Source: Micromonospora sp. CPCC 205371 (GTDB taxonomy: Bacteria > Actinomycetota > Actinomycetes > Mycobacteriales > Micromonosporaceae). From it: a DNA stretch of 43,293 nucleotides. Positions 30,879 through 39,351 of the stretch are shown here, piece by piece. Position 1 is the stretch's first letter, and every line of letters starts with the position of its first letter. The DNA lies in contig NZ_JAIBNX010000045.1 in NCBI RefSeq assembly GCF_026130045.1, forward strand, positions 3,426 through 46,718, in the 5' to 3' direction. The notes beneath the pieces are model-generated. The model had not been told where the DNA came from and did not search any database. It was given only the letters and a program-made list of their open reading frames with translations. The translations under genes and the position numbers were made by a program.

Positions 30879-32423
30879 GTGAGATTGAGACTTGGCGTGG
30901 CGGCAGCCACGGTGTTGTTGCTGGCCGGATGTGGTGGCGAGGCGACCGCGGGACAGGGCGGCTCGGGCACGTTGCGGGTGGCCACCAGCGCGTTGGCCGC
31001 GAGCGTGGACCCGATGGCGGAGCTAAGCGCCTCGTACCTGCGATCCGTCGGCGCCGCGGAGGGCCTGATGCGGACCCGGGCCGACGGCACAGTGGCGCCG
31101 GAGCTCGCCGAGAAGGTCGAGGCGACCTCGCCGACGGTGTGGACGGCCACGCTGCGGCCGGGCCTGACGTTCTGGAAGGGCGGCACCGTGGACGCCGCCG
31201 CCGTCGTGGCGTCGATGGAGCGGGCCCGGACGGAGAACACCCTCGCCGCCGGGCTGCTCAAGGACGTGACCGTCGCCGCCACCGGCGACCGGACCGTCAC
31301 GTTCACCACCAAGCAGCCGTCGCACAGCCTGCCGTCCGCGTTGAGCCACTACCAGATGGTCGTCCACAACGTCGCCAGCTACCCGGACGGCGCATCCGGC
31401 ACCGACGCGGCCGTGGCCGACCTGACCGGCCCGTACCGGATCACCGGGTTCGAGTCGGACCGGCGGATGGTGCTGGAGCGCAACGAACGGTGGTGGGGCG
31501 GCACGCCCGGAGTGGCGCGGGTGGAGGTGCAGAAGGTCGGCGACCCGCAGGCGCGGGCGCAGATCGCACTCTCGGGACAGGCGGAGATCGTGCAGGACCT
31601 GCCGACCGACCGGGCCAAGGAGCTGGCCGCGGCACCGGGGATGTCGCTGGTGGCCAAGCCGGCCGCCAACACCGTCACCGTGTACCTCAACCCGGCCTCG
31701 ACCGCCGCGCCGGCACTGGCCGACCCCCGGGTCCGCCAGGCCCTCGCGTGGGGCGTGGACCGCCAGGAGGTCGTCGACCTGGCCACCAACGGGCTCAGCG
31801 TGCCGGCGCCGAGCTGGCTGGCGTCCAACCCGGCGTTCCCGGACGCCACCGCGCAGGGCTACGTCCGGTTCGACAAGGCAACGGCCGAGCGGCTGCTCGA
31901 CGAGGCCGGCTGGACACTTGGGGCGGACGGCAAGCGCGCCAAGGCCGGCCAGAAGCTGGCGCTGCGGCTGCTCACCTTCGGCGTCGAGGCGGCCACGGGC
32001 GAGGTGCTCCAGGCACAGTGGGCGCGGCTCGGCATCGACGTCCAGGTCCGAAACGTGGAGAGCTCACTGATCAACCAGTCCATCGAGAAGGGGGACTGGG
32101 ACGCGGTGACCCAGGCGTGGACCACGCTCGGAGACACGGCGAAGCTGATCGCCGCACAGATCGGGCCGTCCGGCGCGGCCAACCACGGCGGGTACACCGA
32201 CCCGCGCATCGACGGGCTCCTGGCTCAGGCGGCCGGCGCGCCGCGCGAAGACCAGCGGACGGCGGCCGTCTACGACCTGAACAGGCTCATGGTCGAGCTG
32301 GCGCCGTCGATCCCGGTGCACCCACGGGTACTGGCGACCGGTGTCTCGGACAAGGTGACCGGCTTCGTGGCGCACCCGTTGCAGTACGAGAACATCGTCC
32401 AGCCGACGATGACCCTTGGCTGA
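30879..32423 (+). CDS. peptide/nickel-type ABC transporter substrate-binding lipoprotein
   Basis: A 514-residue family 5 solute-binding protein. The lipobox LLAGC puts the lipid on C18 (RLRLGVAAATVLLLAGCGG). Cluster C features follow: GTLRVATSALAASVDPMAEL, PELAEKVEATSPTVWTATLRPGLTFWKGGTVDAAAVVASMERA, TGPYRITGFESDRRMVLERNERWWGG, DPRVRQALAWGVDRQEVVDLA and GGYTDPRIDGLLAQA. This fold captures peptides, nickel, or metal-chelate complexes such as opine metallophores. It is the first gene of an operon with two permeases, a double ATPase and a GNAT protein, and the metal-responsive-looking promoter points towards a metal-chelate. The start is GTG and probably leaderless. Confidence 0.92.
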   Translation: MRLRLGVAAATVLLLAGCGGEATAGQGGSGTLRVATSALAASVDPMAELSASYLRSVGAAEGLMRTRADGTVAPELAEKVEATSPTVWTATLRPGLTFWKGGTVDAAAVVASMERARTENTLAAGLLKDVTVAATGDRTVTFTTKQPSHSLPSALSHYQMVVHNVASYPDGASGTDAAVADLTGPYRITGFESDRRMVLERNERWWGGTPGVARVEVQKVGDPQARAQIALSGQAEIVQDLPTDRAKELAAAPGMSLVAKPAANTVTVYLNPASTAAPALADPRVRQALAWGVDRQEVVDLATNGLSVPAPSWLASNPAFPDATAQGYVRFDKATAERLLDEAGWTLGADGKRAKAGQKLALRLLTFGVEAATGEVLQAQWARLGIDVQVRNVESSLINQSIEKGDWDAVTQAWTTLGDTAKLIAAQIGPSGAANHGGYTDPRIDGLLAQAAGAPREDQRTAAVYDLNRLMVELAPSIPVHPRVLATGVSDKVTGFVAHPLQYENIVQPTMTLG

Positions 32424-33402
32424 CCGGCGCGCCTGGACCCGCGCGGCGGCCGTCGTCGCGCGTGGCGTAGCCACCGCGGCCGGGCTGCTGCTGGTCGCCT
32501 CCATGCTGGTGTTCGCACTGGTCCGCGCGGCGCCGGGCGACGCCGTCGACGTCGAGTTCGGTGAGTCGGGAGCCAGCGCCCTGCTCAGCCCGGAGGAGGA
32601 GGCGGCCGCGCGGGCGCAACGGGCCAGGGAACTCGGCCTGGACCGCGGCGTCCCGGAGCAGTACGCGCGCTGGCTGGACCGGGTGGTGCGGCTGGACCTG
32701 GGCACGTCGTTTCGCACCGGGCGGCCGGTGGTCGACGAGCTCGGCGATCGCGTCGCGGCCAGCGCGGCGCTCGGCGGTGCCGGGTTCCTGGTCGCGCTCG
32801 GAAGCGCCTGGCTGATCGCGTCGCTGTCCGCCCGCCGGCCCGGTGGCCCGCTCGACCACGCGCTGCGGCTGCTATCGCTGGCGGCGACGGCGGTGCCGAC
32901 GTTCCTGCTGGGCAGCCTCGGCCTGCGGTACGCCGCCGATTGGTTCGGCTACCCGGTGGCCGGTGAGGCGTCGTGGCGGCGGCTGTGGCTGCCGGCGGTG
33001 GTGCTCGGAGTCGGCGCGATGCCGGTCGTGGCGCGGCTGCTGCGGGCGTCGCTGATCAGCGAGTACGGCCGCCCCTACGCGCTCGCGGCACGAGCCCGCG
33101 GCGCGTCACCGGCCCGACTGACGTTCCGGCACGTGATGCGGCCCGCGTTCGCCCCGCTGCTGACCCTCGCCGGGCTGACCCTGTCCAGCCTGGTGGCCGC
33201 CTCGGTCATCACGGAGGTGATCTTTTCGTGGCCCGGCGTCTCCGAGTACGCGGTGTCGGCGATCTCGGCCAAGGACTACCCGGTCGTGCAGGCGTACCTG
33301 CTGCTGGTGGTCGCCGTCGTGGTGGTCGTCAACCGGGCGATGGACGTGCTCCAGCACCTGCTGGACCCGCGCGTCGCGCACGCGGCGGACGTGGCGGCGT
33401 GA
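32416..33402 (+). CDS. ABC importer permease, DppB/OppB type
   Basis: A 328-residue permease of the binding-protein-dependent peptide/nickel class. The first helix (VATAAGLLLVASMLVFALVRAAPGD) ends in the usual R-x-x-PGD motif, and the EAA loop that contacts the ATPase reads LAARARGASPARLTFRHVMRPAFAPLLT. Further helices include AALGGAGFLVALGSAWLIASL, VVLGVGAMPVVARLL and a final AYLLLVVAVVVVVNRAMDV. The TTG start overlaps the end of the binding-protein gene by 8 bp, so the two are translationally coupled. Confidence 0.92.
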   Translation: MADRRAWTRAAAVVARGVATAAGLLLVASMLVFALVRAAPGDAVDVEFGESGASALLSPEEEAAARAQRARELGLDRGVPEQYARWLDRVVRLDLGTSFRTGRPVVDELGDRVAASAALGGAGFLVALGSAWLIASLSARRPGGPLDHALRLLSLAATAVPTFLLGSLGLRYAADWFGYPVAGEASWRRLWLPAVVLGVGAMPVVARLLRASLISEYGRPYALAARARGASPARLTFRHVMRPAFAPLLTLAGLTLSSLVAASVITEVIFSWPGVSEYAVSAISAKDYPVVQAYLLLVVAVVVVVNRAMDVLQHLLDPRVAHAADVAA

Positions 33403-34235
33403 GGGTCACCCGCTGGGGCACCGGGTACGGGCTGTTCGCGGTCGGTGCCGCGCTGGTGGGGCTCATGGTGGCGCTGGCGGTCGCCGCTCCGCTCATCGAC
33501 CGCTACGACCCGGCCGCGCAGGGTGTCGGACCGGCCCTGGCTGGCCCGAGCGTCGAGCACTGGCTCGGCACCGACCGCTTCGGCCGCGACCTGGCGGCCC
33601 GGGTGCTCCACGGTGGACGGACGACGCTGCTGGCGACGGCGGCGGCCCTGGCGCTCGTGGTGTCCGTCGGCACCCTGGTCGGCGCCGCCGTCGCCGCCGT
33701 GGGGTCGATCGTGGACCGGCTCGCGCGGCGGCTGTTCGACCTGCTGGTCGCGTTTCCGGTGATGGTGGTGGCGCTGGCGCTGGTCGGGCTGTGGGGTCCG
33801 TCGCTGGCCACCGCCCTGGCCGGTGTACTCATCGTGCTGTGGGCGCCGTTCGCCCGGCTGTCCCGATCCCTGGTGCGCACCGCCCTGGCCGAGCCGTCGG
33901 CGGTGGCCGCGCGGGCGCTCGGAGCGGGCCGCTGGCGCCTGCTGCGGTACGAGGTGTGGCCGCGGCTGCGCGGACCGGTGCTGGTACTGGCCGCGGTGGA
34001 GGCCGCCCAGCTGATCGGTGTGGTGGCCGGGCTGAGCTTTCTCGGGCTCGGCGCCCAGCCACCCAGCGCCGAGTGGGGAGCCATGCTCCAGGAAGGACGT
34101 GCCGCGCTGTGGTCGGCGCCGCATCTGGTACTGGCACCCGGCATCGCCGTGCTGGTCACCGTGCTCGGCCTGACCTGCATGGCCGAAGGGCTGCGGGACA
34201 TGCTGGACCGCGCCGGTCAGGCGGTGCCCGAATGA
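33399..34235 (+). CDS. ABC importer permease, DppC/OppC type
   Basis: A 278-residue partner permease. It starts at a GTG that overlaps the stop of the first permease (GTGA). The family N-terminus is visible (VGLMVALAVAAPLIDRYDPAAQ), followed by HWLGTDRFGRDLAARVLHGGRTTLLAT, the most conserved stretch of OppC-type permeases, and an EAA loop ARALGAGRWRLLRYEVWPRLRGPV. Later segments are IGVVAGLSFLGLGAQPPSAEWG, with the typical GLGxQPPxxEWG motif, and a terminal LVTVLGLTCMAEGLRDMLD. With the first permease it forms the membrane channel. Confidence 0.93.
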   Translation: MRVTRWGTGYGLFAVGAALVGLMVALAVAAPLIDRYDPAAQGVGPALAGPSVEHWLGTDRFGRDLAARVLHGGRTTLLATAAALALVVSVGTLVGAAVAAVGSIVDRLARRLFDLLVAFPVMVVALALVGLWGPSLATALAGVLIVLWAPFARLSRSLVRTALAEPSAVAARALGAGRWRLLRYEVWPRLRGPVLVLAAVEAAQLIGVVAGLSFLGLGAQPPSAEWGAMLQEGRAALWSAPHLVLAPGIAVLVTVLGLTCMAEGLRDMLDRAGQAVPE

Positions 34236-35764
34236 CCGCCCCCGTGCTGTCGGTCTCGGGGCTGACCGTCGCCTACGGTCCGCACCCGGTGCTCGACGGC
34301 ATCGACCTCGACCTGGTCGCCGGACGTGTGCACGTGGTTCTCGGCGCGAGCGGGTCCGGCAAGACGACGCTGCTGCGCGCGCTCATCGGGATGGTTCCGG
34401 CGCCGGGACGGGTGTCGGCGCGACGGTTGCTGCTGCGTACCGCCGCCGGCGAGGTCGATCTGTCCACTCCGGACGCGTGGCGCCGGGTGCGCGGCCGGCA
34501 CATCGGCCTGATCGCCCAGGACCCGGCTCAGGCGCTCACCCCGCTGCGGCGGGCGGCCTCCTTGGTACGCGAGGCCGACCGGCTGGCCGGCGGTGCCGCG
34601 GACCGGGCGCGCGTGGAGCAACTGCTGCGGGCGGCCGGCTTCGCCGATCCCGGTGCGGTCGCCTCCCGGTACTGCTTCGAGCTGTCCGGCGGGATGGCGC
34701 AGCGACTCGGCGTCGGCCTGGCCGTCGCGCCCCGACCGGCCGTGCTGCTCGCGGACGAGCCCAGCACCGCCCTCGACGGCCTCGCCCGGGCCCGCCTCGC
34801 CGCGACGCTTCGGCAGGTGGCCGGCGACGGAGCCGCGGTCGTGCTGGTCACCCACGATGTGGCGCTGGCAGCCGGGCTCGCCGACGACATCACCGTGCTC
34901 CACGATGGACGGTTGGCCGAGGCCGGTGCGGCCGCGGAGGTGCTCGGACCTGGGTCAAAGTGGATGATAGGGCTGCGGCCCGCCGCGCCACCGCCGGCCG
35001 TTCGGAGCACCCGCGTGCTGTCGACGCGCGGGCTGCGCAAGCGGTACCGCGGCACCGGCCCGGTGCTGACCGGCGTCGACATCGACGTCGCCGACGGCGA
35101 GGTGGTCGGCATCGCCGGGCGCAGCGGCGCCGGCAAGACGACCCTGCTGCGCTGCCTGGTCGGCCTCGAACGCCCCGACGGGGGCGAGCTGCGCATCGCC
35201 GGCCGCACACCCGCCGAGGCCGGCTGGCGGGCACTGCGCCGCCTGGTACAGGTCGTGCCGCAGGACCCGCGCGGCTCCCTCAACCCGTGGCGAACGGCGC
35301 GGGAGCTGGTCGCGGACCCCCTCGACGCCCACCGGATCGGCACCCGGGCCGGGCGGCGAGCGCGCGCGGACGACCTGCTGGACCGGGTGGGATTGGCCGG
35401 GCTGGAGCACCGTAGGCCGGGCCAGTTGAGCACCGGCCAGTGCCAGCGCGTCGCCATCGCGCGGGCTCTGGCGCTGCGGCCCCGGTTGCTGGTCGCGGAC
35501 GAGCCGGTCACCGCGCTGGACGCGCCGCTTCGCCAGGGCGTCCTGGACCTGCTGGGCGACGTGGTGCGGGAGCACGGCATGGCCGCCCTGGTCATCTCGC
35601 ACGACCTGTACGTGCTGGAGGCGCTTTGCCACCGCATCGCGGTGCTCGACGCCGGCCGGATCGTCGAGGACCTGCCCGCCGCCGCGCTGCGCGACGACGG
35701 TACGCACCCGCTCACCCGGGCGCTGATCGAATGCCATCCGACAGGGGAGACGCATGTCCGCTGA
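34232..35764 (+). CDS. double-domain ABC importer ATPase (DppD-DppF fusion)
   Basis: A 510-residue protein containing both ATPases of an Opp/Dpp importer in one chain. Domain 1 has Walker A GASGSGKT (residues 38-45), signature LSGGMAQRLGVGLA and Walker B VLLADEPS. Domain 2 has Walker A GRSGAGKT (296-303), signature LSTGQCQRVAIARAL (G-to-T change in the third position) and Walker B LLVADEPVTALD. The long C-terminal extension seen in many DppD/F proteins is short. It is coupled to the second permease by an ATGA overlap. Fused ATPases of this type are common in metallophore and nickel-peptide importers of actinobacteria and fit a small dedicated importer. Confidence 0.93.
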   Translation: MTAPVLSVSGLTVAYGPHPVLDGIDLDLVAGRVHVVLGASGSGKTTLLRALIGMVPAPGRVSARRLLLRTAAGEVDLSTPDAWRRVRGRHIGLIAQDPAQALTPLRRAASLVREADRLAGGAADRARVEQLLRAAGFADPGAVASRYCFELSGGMAQRLGVGLAVAPRPAVLLADEPSTALDGLARARLAATLRQVAGDGAAVVLVTHDVALAAGLADDITVLHDGRLAEAGAAAEVLGPGSKWMIGLRPAAPPPAVRSTRVLSTRGLRKRYRGTGPVLTGVDIDVADGEVVGIAGRSGAGKTTLLRCLVGLERPDGGELRIAGRTPAEAGWRALRRLVQVVPQDPRGSLNPWRTARELVADPLDAHRIGTRAGRRARADDLLDRVGLAGLEHRRPGQLSTGQCQRVAIARALALRPRLLVADEPVTALDAPLRQGVLDLLGDVVREHGMAALVISHDLYVLEALCHRIAVLDAGRIVEDLPAAALRDDGTHPLTRALIECHPTGETHVR

Positions 35765-36332
35765 CCGATACCTCATCCGCCGCGCCACCACCGGCGAGGA
35801 CCTCCGGGCCGCGCGCGAGCTCGTCCTCGCCGTGGCCGAGCGCGACCTCGGGTACGGCTACACGCCGCGGTGGCACTGGGACCTGGACCGCATGGCGGAG
35901 ACCTATGTGGACAACGAGCGGCAGGCCATGTTCGTGGCCGTCACACCATCCGATGTGGTGGCCACGGCGGCGGTTCGGATCGGCGGTCCCCAGAGTCCAC
36001 CGCACGCCGCCTGGCTGGCCGACCGGTACGCCGACCGTGCCCGCGTCGCGCAGGTGCTGCGGGTCGCGACCCACCCGGAACACCGCCGTCACGGGTTGGC
36101 CCGCCGCCTCGTCGCCGCCTGCCTCGACTTCGCCCGCCGAGACGGCGGCTACCGCACCGTCTACCTGCACACCAACGCCCGGGTTCCCGGTGCGGAGGCG
36201 TTCTGGCGGTCGCTACCGGTCGTGGAGGTGCACGACGCACGCGGCGACGCCAACGAGCGCGATTCGCGCTTCGAGACCATCCACTTCGAGCTTCCGCTCG
36301 ACGCGCCGTTGCAGGATCGTGCAACCGTGTGA
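35754..36332 (+). CDS. GNAT N-acetyltransferase in the importer operon
   Basis: A 192-residue GNAT-fold acyltransferase. After a helix-rich N-terminus (EDLRAARELVLAVAERDLGYG) comes the core: AMFVAVTPSDVVATAAVRIGG, then VLRVATHPEHRRHGLARRLVAACLDFARRDGG, where the RRHGLA pyrophosphate loop (Q/R-x-x-G-x-G/A) binds acetyl-CoA, then YRTVYLHTNARVPGAEAFWRSLPVVEV. The ATG lies inside the last codons of the ATPase gene, 11 bp overlap, so it is part of the import system rather than a passer-by. It could acetylate the imported chelator or its amino acid part to release the metal, or inactivate an imported toxic compound; nothing in the sequence decides. Confidence 0.9.
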   Translation: MSADRYLIRRATTGEDLRAARELVLAVAERDLGYGYTPRWHWDLDRMAETYVDNERQAMFVAVTPSDVVATAAVRIGGPQSPPHAAWLADRYADRARVAQVLRVATHPEHRRHGLARRLVAACLDFARRDGGYRTVYLHTNARVPGAEAFWRSLPVVEVHDARGDANERDSRFETIHFELPLDAPLQDRATV

Positions 36333-36402
36333 CGGCCCTCTTCACAACGGCCGGTCGAGGTGATTCCCTGTGTTCGGCAGTGCCCACGGGGGGAGAGAGT
36401 CC

Positions 36403-37029
36403 ATGTCACAGCCGCACGCGCGGCGGGTCTTCCGCATCGCGACGGTTTTCGTGGCCGCGCTGGTTATGGCCGTCGGGTCGGCCTTCGTCACATCCGGCCA
36501 GCGGTCGGGCCCCATCGACCAGGCGTTCGCGGCGGCGGTCCCGGACCTGACGCTGGCGGCGACCAAGCCCCCGATCAAGGCCTGGACCCCGGCGTCCTGC
36601 GCGACCGGACGGTTCATCGACGTCACGGTCGTCGAATACGGGTGGCACGCCCTGCGCGGTGACGTCACGCGGTGCTCTCAGTATCCGATCGAGGCCATGT
36701 TTACCCTGGTCACCTTCAACCACGGCAACGAGGTCGAGGTGGTGTACCACGACAGGCTGCGGTGGTACCAGCCCAGCGGGCGGTCGCCGTTTCAGGGTCT
36801 CTTCACGTCGGAGCCGTCAGCGGGGGAAGTCGGGGTGTGTGCCATGCGGACCACTCAGGACCGGATCGCCTGCGTGCGGGTGAGCTTCCCGACGACCGGG
36901 CCCGTGACGATGGAGCCGATCCCGACGACCGACCCCCTGGTCGACACGCCTGTCGTCTACGTCCCCGAGGACGCCCCGCAGCCGCCGGGTGGATTCTGCG
37001 GTTCCTGTCTGCACCTGCCCGTCATCTAG
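36403..37029 (+). CDS. secreted hypothetical protein
   Basis: A 208-residue exported protein. The signal peptide has a basic start and a hydrophobic core (RRVFRIATVFVAALVMAVGSAFVTSG); cleavage is likely shortly after, near the AFA residues. The mature part is small, beta-rich and has several cysteines (SCATGRF, TRCSQY, VCAMRTT, IACVRV and FCGSCLHLP), suggesting disulfide bonds. It ends in a proline- and threonine-rich tail. I recognise no family. The ATG at 36403 has GGGGAGAG upstream. A hairpin follows at 37045 and the gene is separated by 70 bp from the import operon. Confidence 0.7.
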   Translation: MSQPHARRVFRIATVFVAALVMAVGSAFVTSGQRSGPIDQAFAAAVPDLTLAATKPPIKAWTPASCATGRFIDVTVVEYGWHALRGDVTRCSQYPIEAMFTLVTFNHGNEVEVVYHDRLRWYQPSGRSPFQGLFTSEPSAGEVGVCAMRTTQDRIACVRVSFPTTGPVTMEPIPTTDPLVDTPVVYVPEDAPQPPGGFCGSCLHLPVI

Positions 37030-37044
37030 TCGACTGTGGACGGT

Positions 37045-37064
37045 CGGGCGGGCCGCGCCGCCCG
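37045..37064 (+). terminator. hairpin after the secreted hypothetical gene
   Basis: CGGGCGG (37045-37051) pairs with CCGCCCG (37058-37064) around a 6-nt loop, 15 bp after the stop codon. No T-run follows. It is a plausible terminator separating this gene from the next promoter. Confidence 0.5.
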
Positions 37065-37128
37065 TCTCTGATGGTTCACGACTTTGTAAGAGGTTCGCAA
37101 GGTCTGCCCGGCACGGTTGACTGACCCG

Positions 37129-37142
37129 TGGGAGCGGTCCCA
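37129..37142. promoter_or_regulatory. CebR-type operator upstream of the CBM2 protease
   Basis: TGGGAGCGGTCCCA differs from the CebR box TGGGAGCGCTCCCA, as known from streptomycete cellulose regulons, at one central position. It lies in a longer perfect hairpin CCGTGGGA-GCGG-TCCCACGG (37126-37145), 28 bp before the likely TTG start. A -35-like TTGACT is at 37117-37122. A LacI-type repressor responding to cello-oligosaccharides would be expected to bind here. Confidence 0.7.
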
Positions 37143-37169
37143 CGGCCGGATATCACCGGAGGTAGTTGG

Positions 37170-38843
37170 TTGCTGTCCAACCAGAAACACAGGGTCCGGA
37201 AAATGTGCGTCGCGATGACGGGAGCCGCCCTGGTCGGGAGTGGTCTTGTCGGCCTGAGTGGGCCTGTCGCGGCGGCGCCGATCGCCGCGGAGCCGGCCAT
37301 CCCGTCGCGGACCGCCACCTGGGCGGAGCCGGTCGCCGGTACGTCGGCGGAGATCGCGTTCACCGACGCACCGGCGTCGCTGAAGGCATCCCCGCTATCG
37401 CCGCACCTGGCGCAGATCGTGCGCGACGCCAGGCGGGTGCGGACGGTGGACCTCGACACCGCCGCGCTCTCCCCGTCGCTCGCCGCCGAGTCGGTGGCCA
37501 TCGAGCTGTTCGACGATGTCACCGTCGACCTGAAGACCAACGTGGCCCTGAGCAAGGGCGCCGCGATCGGCGGCAGGACGTCGAGCACGTACTCGGCCGG
37601 CGGTGATGGCGGAGCGGCGGTCGCCACCATCGTCGGCGGCGACCTGCACGTGTCCCTGTGGAAGGGGCGCGCCAAGTACGGCATCGAGCCGCTGGGCGGC
37701 GGCCGGCACCTCGTGTTCGAAGACGGCCGGAGGTTCCCCAACGAGGCCCCGCCGGTGGCGCAGGACGGTAAGGCGGCGAAGGCGCCGGCAGCGGCGGCTC
37801 CGGCCGGCTCAGGCACGCTGGCGACGTCGGTGATCGACATCATGGTCGCCTTCGACGAGACCGCGCAGGCCATGTTCGGCAGCGTCGCCGCCATCGAGGC
37901 CGAGATCATCGAGATGATCAACGTCAGCAACATGACCTACGCCAACTCGCAGATCGACCAGCAGCTGGCGCTGACCAACATCGTCGATCTGGGCTACACG
38001 CCAAACGCTACCGACGGCACCACCGACGAGCAGACCTACCTGTCCCGAATCCGCGGCAAGACCGACGGCATCGTCGACAGCGTGCACACCCAGCGGGACG
38101 ACAACAGCGCCGACCTCGTCTCGGTCATCACCGACGCGACGTCGGTCTGCGGCGTCGGGTACCTGCCGGTCAGCGGCAACCCGGCCGAGCTCGACGCGTA
38201 CTCGCTGACCGACGGCGGCTGCGCGGTGAGCAACCTGACCTTCCCGCACGAGGTCGGGCACAACATGTGCGCCCACCACGACCCGGCCAACGTCACGTCG
38301 AACCCGTGTGGCTCCGAAGCCTTCGCGCACGTCGGGCCGGCCGAGAACCTCCGGACGGTGATGGCGTACGCCAACGCCGCCAACGGGTGCACCACCTGCA
38401 CGCGGATTCCGTACTTCTCGAACCCGAACGTGACCGCGAACGGCTGGACCACCGGCATCGCCGGCTCCCGCAACAACGCCGCGGTCATGGGCGCCAGGGC
38501 CGCCGGCATCGCCGCCTACCGCACGTCCGGCCCCGCGCCGGCATCGTGCGAGGTGGACTACGTGATCAGCAGCACTTGGCCCGGCAACGTCCAGGTCAAC
38601 CTGGTTGTGGAGAACACCACCGCGTCGCCGATCAACGGCTGGACGGCGCAGTGGAACTTCACCGGTAACGAGAGCGTCTACAACAGCTGGGGCGTCACCG
38701 TCACCAAGGTCGGCACAGCGGCGACCGCCACCGGCACCGGTTTCGGCGCCTCGATCCCGGCCGGTGGCACCGTGACGGTCGGCTTCCAGGCCACCGTCAC
38801 CGGCACCCCGACGGTGCCGACACCGATCACCTGCACCGTCTAG
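37170..38843 (+). CDS. secreted metzincin protease with CBM2 module
   Basis: A 557-residue exported zinc protease. A signal peptide (VRKMCVAMTGAALVGSGLVGLSGPVAAAP) precedes a propeptide-like region of about 180 residues (SPSLAAESVAIELFDDVTVDLKTNVALSK). The metzincin core follows: HEVGHNMCAHHD, giving H360, E361, H364, H370 and D371 of the HExxHxxxxxHD site, and a Met-turn-like VMAY. The glycine usual before the third histidine in reprolysins is cysteine here. A CBM2 module (460-557; CEVDYVISSTWPGNVQVNLVVENTTASPINGWTAQWNF to ITCTV) follows a short linker. The TTG start is supported by GGAGGT 6 bp upstream, and a CebR-type box lies before it, so it should be produced with cellulases. Confidence 0.9.
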   Translation: MLSNQKHRVRKMCVAMTGAALVGSGLVGLSGPVAAAPIAAEPAIPSRTATWAEPVAGTSAEIAFTDAPASLKASPLSPHLAQIVRDARRVRTVDLDTAALSPSLAAESVAIELFDDVTVDLKTNVALSKGAAIGGRTSSTYSAGGDGGAAVATIVGGDLHVSLWKGRAKYGIEPLGGGRHLVFEDGRRFPNEAPPVAQDGKAAKAPAAAAPAGSGTLATSVIDIMVAFDETAQAMFGSVAAIEAEIIEMINVSNMTYANSQIDQQLALTNIVDLGYTPNATDGTTDEQTYLSRIRGKTDGIVDSVHTQRDDNSADLVSVITDATSVCGVGYLPVSGNPAELDAYSLTDGGCAVSNLTFPHEVGHNMCAHHDPANVTSNPCGSEAFAHVGPAENLRTVMAYANAANGCTTCTRIPYFSNPNVTANGWTTGIAGSRNNAAVMGARAAGIAAYRTSGPAPASCEVDYVISSTWPGNVQVNLVVENTTASPINGWTAQWNFTGNESVYNSWGVTVTKVGTAATATGTGFGASIPAGGTVTVGFQATVTGTPTVPTPITCTV

Positions 38844-39267
38844 CGATCGCGGGCGGGCGGCAGCGGCGGATCCGGCCGGCGCGGGGTGCACACGACCAAT
38901 TCGCGTATCCGGACGAACTCGTGCGGGGCCAGGCTCGCGGCGGCGGCGAACTCCTCGACGCTGCCGAAGCCGCGCCTGGTCCGCCGTGCGGCCAGCACCC
39001 GTTTCACCCGGTCCGGGTTGAACCCGGGGGCGCTGACCGTGCCGTCGCCCGCGACGGTCACCACGATGCGCGGCTCATCCGGCATGGCGGCCGTCCCGTC
39101 CCCCGCGAAGACCAGGCGTACGCCGGCGTCCTCGGTGGTGGTCTCCGACTCCAGCGACAGTCCCGCGGCCGGCGCCCGCTCGCGCAGCCGTTCGCGTACG
39201 GCGTCGACCTCCCCGACACCCGCGCCTTCAACAGCTGTGCCAGCTGAGCCCGGAAGCCTTCCGACAC
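38840..39267 (-). pseudogene. helix-hairpin-helix protein with a frameshift
   Basis: The C-terminal part is clear: LVFAGDG, EPRIVVTVAGDGTVSAPGFNPDRVKRVLAARRTRRGFGSVEEFAAAASLAPHEFVRIRELVVCTP, a helix-hairpin-helix DNA-binding-like unit (RGFGSVEEFAAAASL). The expected N-terminus, SEGFRAQLAQLLKARV, is in another frame starting at a GTG at 39267 with GGGGGAAC before it. Adding one G in GTGTCGGGGAGG (near 39215) would restore SGEVDAVRERLRERA in one frame. So a one-base loss has split it, either real or a sequencing error. The stop codon shares the palindromic CTAG with the stop of the protease gene. Confidence 0.6.
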
Positions 39268-39351
39268 CAGCGTTCCCCCGTCCCGTCCGGCCGAGAGCAG
39301 ACTGTATCAACCGGCAACCAACCCGGTTGAAGGTCCAGAACGGCGACGGAT

